This document shows positions 58,148 to 64,000 of a DNA stretch of 64,000 nucleotides, piece after piece. A program made the position numbers and the translations under genes. The stretch comes from Chloroflexota bacterium (lineage in GTDB: Bacteria > Chloroflexota > Anaerolineae > Promineifilales > Promineifilaceae): contig JACTMP010000002.1 of the NCBI GenBank assembly GCA_014584575.1, forward strand, positions 62,001 through 126,000, given 5' to 3'. Under the pieces are notes generated by a model that worked only from the letters and a program-made list of their open reading frames with translations, had not been told where the DNA came from and did not search any database. Position 1 is the first letter of the stretch. Every line of letters begins with the position of its first letter.

Positions 58148-59563
58148 TCAATAGGTAAAAATAGGTACGCTTTCAGTTTCACCCAAGGCCTGGTGATGCC
58201 GTTCTCGGATGTTTTTGACGGCCGTATGATTGGTAATCCCATGCCGTCTTAAACTCTCCACTTTGATTGCTTCCACATCATCACCAGTTGCCGTATAGGG
58301 TGGGATGGTGATAGTCCGTATTGTCTCTACTTTTCCCTCGCCAATCGCCACTGTTGCCCGGCGCGGTTGTTGAAAACGAATTGTGTCTATCCAGTGTTCC
58401 CATTGTTCTGAAAGCGATTCAAATAGCTCATGCTGTGTATCAGACTTTGGTGTTCGCTTGATGGCCTCGGTGTCAACTCGGCCAACAAGTTTGGCAAAAT
58501 ACTCGGCATCCATTCTGCCCACGCGAAAGATGACTTTGGTCTGCACATTGCTTAGTGCCCCAAGCATTCGAGGAGTCAATTGAGAGAGGTCTTGATGAGC
58601 TACCGTCATGCTAAGGCGAAATTTCCGTCCCTCCGAAAAAACGTGTGCCAGTGATTTGATTGAACCTTCATTGGCTACATATCCAGCAAATTCATCAATG
58701 ACCAGATTCCACAAATTTCTGTTTCGTCGCCGGCGCATGGCTCGCTCTAAACCTGTGGTAACGAGTGAGCCAATAAGCCGATTTGTCTCCACGTCTGCCC
58801 GGCCCAAATCAAGTAGCAGTATCTTCCCCTCATCCATAATTTCTCGAAAGTCAAGATGATTAGCCGTTTGCCCCAACATCAATTTTAGCCTGGGGTTTAG
58901 AGAGAATGCCCCAATCTTGTTGAGAGTGCTTTCACGCATTAAGGGGGCTTCTTTACCCCATTTGTCAAAACGGTCATGGAAAAACTCAATCACGCTATGT
59001 TCCGAAACACGCTGCAAACAGGTATCTCTAAACTCTTGGTTCGTGAGTAATCTTGGCATATCCATTAGCGTGAGGTTGTTCTCAATGAGGACGATAAGCG
59101 CGGCCGTGACCACGTTGGAAAAGTGTGGTGCTTCTTTGAGGCTTTCCGGCCAGGTGCGGCGAAAGGCTTCTAAAATACTGGTTGCTATGTCATAGGGGGT
59201 GTCGGGCGAGGAAAGGACATTGAAGGGAATGACAAAATCCTCTCGTGCCGGGTCTACATAGATGAGTTTTTTTCGGATGTTAAGGTTCGATAGAGCGCCA
59301 GTGCTAATGGTGTATTTGAGTAAGTCATCAACAAGTAAGCTGTGCGGGTCAACTAAGCCAACACCACGCCCGGCTGCTACATCTTGGAAAAGGCAGTGTT
59401 CAAGAAATTTAGATTTGCCACTGCCTGAAAGCCCCACCACATATCCATGCCCACTGCGAACGCTTGTAGGGACTCGAAGAAGTGGAGAAAACCGCGTCCG
59501 CCCCAGCCTTCCTAGAACAAGGCCATCATCACGCTTTCGACCAATCAATGAAAGGAGGGACAC
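58148..59563 (-). CDS. VirD4/TraG-like conjugation-type ATPase (first)
   Basis: This 471-residue P-loop ATPase has Walker A GLSGSGKSK (residues about 44-52), the DPHSLL element, IYVDPARED and Walker B LVIDEFAGY, with the downstream arginine-containing block VGRMDAEYFAKLVG. It is related to type IV coupling proteins, the DUF87/HerA-FtsK group. It lacks obvious N-terminal membrane helices, so it may be a soluble coupling or loading ATPase. A second, related ATPase lies at 60545; the replication-relaxation gene sits between them. Confidence 0.88.
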   Translation of the reverse strand: MSLLSLIGRKRDDGLVLGRLGRTRFSPLLRVPTSVRSGHGYVVGLSGSGKSKFLEHCLFQDVAAGRGVGLVDPHSLLVDDLLKYTISTGALSNLNIRKKLIYVDPAREDFVIPFNVLSSPDTPYDIATSILEAFRRTWPESLKEAPHFSNVVTAALIVLIENNLTLMDMPRLLTNQEFRDTCLQRVSEHSVIEFFHDRFDKWGKEAPLMRESTLNKIGAFSLNPRLKLMLGQTANHLDFREIMDEGKILLLDLGRADVETNRLIGSLVTTGLERAMRRRRNRNLWNLVIDEFAGYVANEGSIKSLAHVFSEGRKFRLSMTVAHQDLSQLTPRMLGALSNVQTKVIFRVGRMDAEYFAKLVGRVDTEAIKRTPKSDTQHELFESLSEQWEHWIDTIRFQQPRRATVAIGEGKVETIRTITIPPYTATGDDVEAIKVESLRRHGITNHTAVKNIRERHHQALGETESVPIFTY

Positions 59564-59592
59564 ACTTTAGCGTAACATACAGCCCACTTCAC

Positions 59593-60528
59593 TCATGTGA
59601 TTTGCAGCAGTGCTACTGATCCATCACTGCCTGGCTGCCACCAAATGGGGTCAACCAAAACGTTGCATGAACCAAGCTGGTCAGTGGTAGTAAAGAAAAA
59701 AAGTCGTGACGATGAACCAACGGCTTGATGAGTTTGATTCATAAGATTATTCATGCGTTTACTTCCCATAGTTACAATTAACCAACGTCCTGCGTTGGCT
59801 CCAAACCGTGCTTTGTATTGAGGGCTTTTAATGTAAGCTGCACCTGCCAGTACCTTGTCTCTGCCAAATTTGGGATTTGAATGGGTAGCTCCATCCAGTT
59901 CCAACAGAAACCTTGCTTTAGCTGGTTGCCCAGTGGTTTGCCTTTTGCGGTCAACGATAGTAAAGGAACTATCTGGGCATATCCCCTTTTTGGTTAAGGT
60001 TGTAGTTCCGTCCCGATTGGTAACTTCAAACTCAATAACATCAGGGTCAGAACGGAAATAATGTTCATTTCGCCAATCTTCTAATGAGAAAAACTCGATC
60101 TCAGAAAGAGCAACTTCCACACTTAAACGAAAGTCAACAACAGCCAAATCATGTTCTAACTGGTGCCATTTTGGTTGCCGAATCCAAGAAATTCCACCTT
60201 GACGCAACTGCTGTTCAAGTTTTCGTTGGTGGTTCTCGTTTAGTGGGTAGGTAAACTCTCCGTCAAGTTCAATCCCATACTGACCGGCAAGCCACAATGC
60301 ACCTTGTGGACCTATCCAATAGATAGCCTCAGGAATAGGTTTTGTTCTCCAATCTCTGTCGGTCGGTCTGGCGAGATAACCATTTTCGATTAGTTTTGAG
60401 AGGCGTTTTTGTACCGCTCGCAATGTGCAACTCGGCCAAAACAAGTTGTGAATATGCCGTCTGGCCAATATTCCACCATATTCATAGGTGGTTATCACAA
60501 GCTGACCATCCCGTTCTTGGAACCACAT
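59593..60528 (-). CDS. Replication-relaxation family protein
   Basis: The 311-residue protein has an N-terminal winged-helix part (RHIHNLFWPSCTLRAVQKRLSKLIENGYL, read in shorter pieces) and a family-typical later region ending in IWWQPGSDGSVALLQIT. Members of this family (Replic_Relax) are found on plasmids and integrative elements and are thought to help initiate replication or relaxation at the transfer origin. It is flanked by the two coupling-type ATPases, a common arrangement in Gram-positive-type and Chloroflexi elements (inference from memory). Confidence 0.8.
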   Translation of the reverse strand: MWFQERDGQLVITTYEYGGILARRHIHNLFWPSCTLRAVQKRLSKLIENGYLARPTDRDWRTKPIPEAIYWIGPQGALWLAGQYGIELDGEFTYPLNENHQRKLEQQLRQGGISWIRQPKWHQLEHDLAVVDFRLSVEVALSEIEFFSLEDWRNEHYFRSDPDVIEFEVTNRDGTTTLTKKGICPDSSFTIVDRKRQTTGQPAKARFLLELDGATHSNPKFGRDKVLAGAAYIKSPQYKARFGANAGRWLIVTMGSKRMNNLMNQTHQAVGSSSRLFFFTTTDQLGSCNVLVDPIWWQPGSDGSVALLQIT

Positions 60529-60544
60529 AATTCACCTTAGCACA

Positions 60545-62020
60545 CTAATCTGACCACATGTTTGCGTCACTGTCGGTGGAGGTCGTAGTGCCTCCACCCG
60601 CCTGCGGAGGTGGTAGTAACCGAAATTTTCGCCGTCCGGCTAGTCGAAATGCGTGTTCATCAAGCAATTGCCGTGCTTCCGCAAGCCGGTTGTAGTTTTC
60701 TAGGTCTTCAATGTCTTTTACCGTTAAGGTTTCGATTTGTTCTGAGACCGGATGTCCCCGGCGCTTCCAGTACAATCGCCGGTTTGGTAACTCAGTAAGT
60801 TTGCGTCGTTCAAACTCCCAAATTTCTTGCAAACTCCAATAGACGGGTTTGTTTTCAATAATTGCCTTGACTTGTAACAAGTCTGGGGTAAACAAGTCTC
60901 TGACAATAACCTCAGCATCTTCTCTATCAATGCGCATACACAATGTATTGCCCACAACTTTTCGTATCGCCCCTCTAAGTTCAGCATGTTCAGGCAGACC
61001 TGCAATTTCCTGGGTGGCAAAGAGAAATTCAATGCCAAGTTTTCGGTCTTCGGCAACCATCTGACGGGCTGTGTCAGTCGTATACGTTTGAAACTCGTCA
61101 CAGTAAACTGCAAAGGGTCTGCGTTTGGAGGGTGGTATATCAATTCGCGCCATCGCTTCCTGCTGTAATCGTGCAAGAATCAATCCACAAAATAAGGATG
61201 ACCCTCTATCCCCCAACTTTCCTTTTGGTGCATTTACCAGAATTATCGCTCCCCTATTCATAAGTTCCCCCAAATCAATGGTGCTGGGACCTTCCAACAA
61301 AAATGTAATACCTGTTTGTCTTAACAACGGGTATAGACGATTCAGGGTGCTGTCCGCAAATTCCATCGCCTTTTCATGTCTTTCTGGAAATGCGTAGAAC
61401 CAATATCGCTCAAGTTTTGGTTCACGGAGTTTTTTGACTATGGATTTTCTGAACTCAGGATTGATGAGGAATTCTTCTGCATCCGTTAACGGCCGTTTAG
61501 CCAGCCCTAAAGTCCAAAACAAGTGGGTGGAGACCAGGTGTTGGCGAACGTGTATGTTTGGGTCATCATGAAATAAGTAAGTGAAGTCTGTAGCCAACTG
61601 CTCATAGTGTGATTCAGGGGTTTGCCCTCTTCTTAAGTGGAGTATCTCAAGAGGGTCTAATTTGACAGACCAGCTTTCTTTAGCGGGGTCTATGATATGA
61701 ACCAGGTCATAGAGTTTTGGATACTTAAGTGCTGCCAATGCAAGGCGGTCGTAAAGGTTGTTGAACAAATCCCCATGGGGGTCTATCACACAAACGCCGC
61801 GTGGGTGTTTCTCGTTCACGCGGCGCACAATGTCCTGAATTACCATACCCTCAAGAAGGCGGGTTTTGCCAGCGCCCGTTCCACCATACAAAGCTATATG
61901 AGTGGAACGGGCTTTGTCAGGGAAGTTGACAACAGTGCGGTGTTTGCCACCTCCGTTACTTCCCCAAGCAGATTCCAGTGCTGGCAGCAAAAAATCATTG
62001 ATGAAAGTTTTTTCTTTCAT
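60545..62020 (-). CDS. VirD4/TraG-like conjugation-type ATPase (second)
   Basis: The 491-residue protein has Walker A GGTGAGKTRLLE, the family block VCVIDPHGDLFNNLYDRL, IIDPAKESWSVKLDPLE and Walker B FAVYCDEFQTY, then FATQEIAGLPEHAELR. These are typical of TraG/TraD/VirD4-type coupling ATPases lacking the membrane domain. The start overlaps the end of the 105-aa membrane protein gene by 4 bp, so the two are translationally coupled and that small protein may anchor it to the membrane (inference). Confidence 0.9.
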   Translation of the reverse strand: MKEKTFINDFLLPALESAWGSNGGGKHRTVVNFPDKARSTHIALYGGTGAGKTRLLEGMVIQDIVRRVNEKHPRGVCVIDPHGDLFNNLYDRLALAALKYPKLYDLVHIIDPAKESWSVKLDPLEILHLRRGQTPESHYEQLATDFTYLFHDDPNIHVRQHLVSTHLFWTLGLAKRPLTDAEEFLINPEFRKSIVKKLREPKLERYWFYAFPERHEKAMEFADSTLNRLYPLLRQTGITFLLEGPSTIDLGELMNRGAIILVNAPKGKLGDRGSSLFCGLILARLQQEAMARIDIPPSKRRPFAVYCDEFQTYTTDTARQMVAEDRKLGIEFLFATQEIAGLPEHAELRGAIRKVVGNTLCMRIDREDAEVIVRDLFTPDLLQVKAIIENKPVYWSLQEIWEFERRKLTELPNRRLYWKRRGHPVSEQIETLTVKDIEDLENYNRLAEARQLLDEHAFRLAGRRKFRLLPPPQAGGGTTTSTDSDANMWSD

Positions 62021-62334
62021 TCTTCAGATATTCCAATTGCTGAACCGCCCATCCAATCCATTACCGTCTCGAATTCACCCTCTGGAACCTCGATCCCAAA
62101 GATACCTACTGCATAAGCCATATCATCCAGCGGTAAATCCACACACGCTTCTGCAATTACCTGATCGAAATCTTCCTCGGCTTCTCGGCGATATTTTTTG
62201 TACCGATGATATGCAATAATCAGAGCAATCAGGCCGGTGATGGCAAGATAAAACACATATGCAGTAACTAGAAAGGCAATCCCAAAGATGGCTAAGAAAA
62301 GCCACATTAGAGCTTCACCATCGTCTCTGCCCAT
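62017..62334 (-). CDS. Small two-helix membrane protein of the element
   Basis: The product (105 aa) has two membrane helices (LMWLFLAIFGIAFLVTAYVF and YLAITGLIALIIAYH) and an acidic cytoplasmic tail (EEDFDQVIAEACVDLPLDDM). It overlaps the next gene's stop by 4 bp (ATGA-type overlap). Given its order directly before a coupling ATPase that lacks a membrane domain, a role as its membrane anchor or docking partner is plausible. No family recognised. Confidence 0.72.
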   Translation of the reverse strand: MGRDDGEALMWLFLAIFGIAFLVTAYVFYLAITGLIALIIAYHRYKKYRREAEEDFDQVIAEACVDLPLDDMAYAVGIFGIEVPEGEFETVMDWMGGSAIGISEE

Positions 62335-63016
62335 TTTTCACCTCCATACGCTCTTGCGTCTTACCATTATTTTCGCTCTTCGCGTTTGGGAACCAATGTG
62401 ACTGAGGGGATTGGTACACAAACCCATTGGCATGACCATTTGTACCAGGTTCAATCTCAATCACTTCCGCATCAATTACTTCCTCCGCCTCAGCAGGAAG
62501 GAGCGGGATAATCTCTTGAAGTGCCATCAAAATTGCCGGGTCTTCCTTTCCACCAGGTAATTTGGGTAAATAATCATCAATGAGAATCTGGTAGGTGATA
62601 CGACGGCGCAAGAACCGCTTCACATCCTCTGCGCGTTCTTCTCCGTGTTTTTCCAAAACGGCTACAACTTCATCCACATCTTTCAGGGCTGTTTCAAGGT
62701 CTTTAACGGCAAATTTGCCTGCATCTCTGAGTCTAAGATAATCAAGTGCCCACCTGTTTGCCTCGATGGAAATTATTGCCAAATCTTGATTGTACTTTGC
62801 GATAAACTCAAGCATTAGAGTCATCAGACCAGCGACATTTTCTTTGAATTGTGGCCCTATTGTGGGCTCCAACTTTGAGCGCAACTCCTTCGACATCTTC
62901 ATAAAGACTTCTTGAATCGTCTCAATCGGCGGGAGTGGGGGCAAATCCAAATCCTTCCTAACGTCTTTCATCTGTTTTACCGTGTCAGAAAAAGCATCCT
63001 CTCGTTTGTTGAACAT
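62315..63016 (-). CDS. Element protein of unknown function
   Basis: The product from ATG 63016 is 233 residues, mostly helical, with a proline cluster near the N-terminus (LDLPPLPPIETIQEVF), a heptad-like middle (DLETALKDVDEVVAVLEKHG) and a low-complexity C-terminus. The start is chosen because ggagaaaatgaa lies at the right distance; the frame reaches 63055. It overlaps the start of the two-helix protein gene by 20 bp. No family recognised. Confidence 0.7.
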   Translation of the reverse strand: MFNKREDAFSDTVKQMKDVRKDLDLPPLPPIETIQEVFMKMSKELRSKLEPTIGPQFKENVAGLMTLMLEFIAKYNQDLAIISIEANRWALDYLRLRDAGKFAVKDLETALKDVDEVVAVLEKHGEERAEDVKRFLRRRITYQILIDDYLPKLPGGKEDPAILMALQEIIPLLPAEAEEVIDAEVIEIEPGTNGHANGFVYQSPQSHWFPNAKSENNGKTQERMEVKNGQRRW

Positions 63017-63061
63017 TTCATTTTCTCCTTCCGTTGTTGAAAGATTGGTTATCATTCAACA

Positions 63062-63322
63062 TCACAAACTATCAAACCAACCGCGTCTTACTCGTCTTGA
63101 GGGTTCAAGCAATGTACTCCTTAATGCTTCTCGTACCTGTCGAATAATTTCTTTCTCCACCTTTGGGTTCTCAAGCCTTGCCGTGGCCACACAGTTTGAA
63201 TAGAGGAAACGCAGTCCCTCTAAGTCACCAGCCTTCATCAACGGGGCTGATTGATGTCTGAACTCGTTTACAATTTCATCCACGACATTGCGTTCGGTAT
63301 TGTTGCGGTCTTTGTGCCACAT
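63062..63322 (-). CDS. Small element protein of unknown function
   Basis: The product from ATG 63322 is 86 residues, charged and helical (NVVDEIVNEFRHQSAPLMKA, then EKEIIRQVREALRSTLLEPS). A ribosome-binding site (aggagatggtgct) precedes this start on its strand; the frame opens at 63358. No family recognised. It precedes the 233-aa gene in the same direction. Confidence 0.68.
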   Translation of the reverse strand: MWHKDRNNTERNVVDEIVNEFRHQSAPLMKAGDLEGLRFLYSNCVATARLENPKVEKEIIRQVREALRSTLLEPSRRVRRGWFDSL

Positions 63323-63486
63323 AGCACCATCTCCTAAGAATGAAGCGGTCGTTACCAACCGAGAACAATCTTACAGAATGATCCGGGGGGAGGTGAGACT
63401 TGCCCCACGTAGTCTTTCCAAATTGGAACATGACCTTTAAGAACGTTTTGTCACCACATATTCATCTGATTGATTTGTAAATGCTC

Positions 63487-63647
63487 ATTTTGCTGTACTT
63501 GAGTGCCCGACTTGAACGGGACGCTAAGACTATCAAAGGACAAGATGGTTAATCCTGTTCCCTGGATAGCCGTATAAGGTGTTGTTCGGTTGCCGACCGC
63601 ACCTACAGAGGGGCCGACCCTCTGCCAATCCTCAAGTACAGCAAAAT
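63487..63647 (-). ncRNA. Candidate multi-stem structured RNA closed by a perfect 17-bp stem
   Basis: ATTTTGCTGTACTTGAG (63487-63503) and CTCAAGTACAGCAAAAT (63631-63647) are perfect inverted copies. Read on the minus strand the interior folds into four more stems with little unpaired sequence between them. These are CAGAGGG/CCCTCTG; AGGTG...CACCT with an inner GGTCGG/CCGA; GGCTATC/GATAGTC with inner GGAACA/TGTCC; and GTCCCG/CGGG(C)AC. The last carries a TTCAAGT loop that fits the T-loop consensus. No frame of any size spans it. It could instead be an oriT, a DNA replication origin or a MITE. The gap 63323-63701 contains only this and short flanking repeats. Confidence 0.55.
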
Positions 63648-63656
63648 AAGGGTGAG

Positions 63657-63961
63657 AGATGAGACTGGCTGCGAAGACACTCGCTCCAATATAAAGTGAA
63701 ACTAACGGGCATCAGGTGGTGGGGTGTGACGTGTTGAACTTCCTTTGGCTACATTTTGATTTGTCCAATGACCCTCACCATCTATCTCACTACGGCGCAT
63801 GTTGTCCGGGTAAATCTGGATAGATTTGCCCGAGTCAAGGTGTAAAACACCTTGTTTTGGTGGAACTCCACGATGGGCTGTGGTAAAAATATCACCACCC
63901 TTTGGCTCTGACATTTTGTCACCTCCGTAACATATAGATTTTTAAGGTGCCAGTCTCATCT
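63657..63961. repeat. 13-bp inverted repeats flanking the 70-aa gene
   Basis: AGATGAGACTGGC (63657-63669) and GCCAGTCTCATCT (63949-63961) are perfect inverted copies on either side of the small gene. Role unknown. Confidence 0.5.
63702..63914 (-). CDS. Small element protein of unknown function (70 aa)
   Basis: The product is hydrophilic with several Gly, Pro and Lys residues (MSEPKGGDIFTTAHRGVPPK, then HLDSGKSIQIYPDNMRR). A strong ggaggtgacaaa ribosome-binding site precedes its ATG on its strand, which is the main evidence that it is real. No family recognised. It lies between the two 13-bp inverted repeats and upstream, in its own direction, of the candidate structured RNA. Confidence 0.62.
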   Translation of the reverse strand: MSEPKGGDIFTTAHRGVPPKQGVLHLDSGKSIQIYPDNMRRSEIDGEGHWTNQNVAKGSSTRHTPPPDAR

Positions 63962-64000
63962 TACTCCTTAAATGCAAGTTTTCTGAGGCGTCTCCACTAA

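Larger units (their letters stand above)
53441..64000. mobile_element. Integrative (possibly conjugative) element in comM, extends past window end
   Basis: The region holds a serine recombinase, excisionase-like gene, toxin-antitoxin pair, replication-relaxation protein, two VirD4/TraG-like ATPases and small unknown genes, nearly all on the minus strand. It is richer in A/T than the chromosome, has only three acggccgt octamers (56138, 58218, 61489) and none of the heptad hairpins. No relaxase or T4SS channel genes are visible, so transfer competence is not established. Confidence 0.88.

Noticed and set aside
63487..63647. Structured region considered as a tRNA or tmRNA
   Set aside because: Only a T-loop-like stem is present; the closing stem is 17 bp and there is no D arm, anticodon arm or tag frame.

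Overview
The window looks like a chromosome segment of a Chloroflexota bacterium, probably Anaerolineae. This rests on GC-rich coding sequence, many lipoproteins with LVxC lipoboxes and Thr/Pro or VTRVV-type linkers, a serine hydroxymethyltransferase fused to a GcvT-type domain, and abundant GAF, HAMP and histidine kinase proteins. It is an inference; the window has no rRNA. The palindromic octamer acggccgt occurs at roughly one to two copies per kb in the chromosomal part (1-53,430) and is scarce in the last 10.5 kb.

Layout. 1-9.5 kb: the end of a membrane-anchored HEAT-repeat/cyclic-nucleotide-binding protein, a GNAT acetyltransferase and a methyltransferase. These are followed by an operon-like block of a family 5 solute-binding lipoprotein, a HAMP-GAF receptor overlapping it by 4 bp, and two paralogous ParA/MinD-type ATPases. 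9.5-29 kb: a coherent xylan / xylo-oligosaccharide utilisation locus. It holds a LacI-type regulator, a CUT1-type sugar importer (binding protein and two permeases), a GH8 oligoxylanase, a five-gene Opp/Dpp-type importer, a GH3 glycosidase, a GH43 beta-xylosidase, xylose isomerase and xylulokinase. Six copies of a LacI-type operator (TGCAAACGCTTGCA or variants) lie upstream of the regulator and of both importers. Two of the promoters are bracketed by operator pairs with identical 54-bp centre-to-centre spacing. The expected flow is extracellular or surface hydrolysis, import of oligomers, intracellular trimming to xylose, isomerisation and phosphorylation to xylulose-5-phosphate.

29-53 kb: housekeeping and signalling genes. 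They include a XisH/XisI pair, a 39-aa micro-lipoprotein, the SHMT-GcvT fusion, PPK2, a recently duplicated segment that creates a start codon, a PKD/CAP secreted protein, a rhodanese, a pentapeptide protein, tRNA-Thr(CGT), uridine kinase, a glycosyltransferase, two sensor histidine kinases, a beta-propeller protein, a LysM lipoprotein with a minisatellite, and urocanate hydratase.

53.4 kb to the window end: an integrative element inserted in comM (yifB), which is cut after about 204 codons. It carries a large serine recombinase whose last codons cross the attachment junction, an excisionase-like HTH protein, a Phd-PIN toxin-antitoxin pair, two conjugation-type (VirD4/TraG-like) ATPases flanking a replication-relaxation protein, several small unknown genes, and a 161-bp multi-stem structure closed by a perfect 17-bp inverted repeat that may be a new structured RNA. 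The other end of the element, the rest of comM and any relaxase lie outside the window.

Across the chromosomal part, intergenic gaps hold hairpins built from tandem units of about 7 bp (for example GAGATTG or TAATCCG). The unit sequence differs between sites but the architecture is the same.
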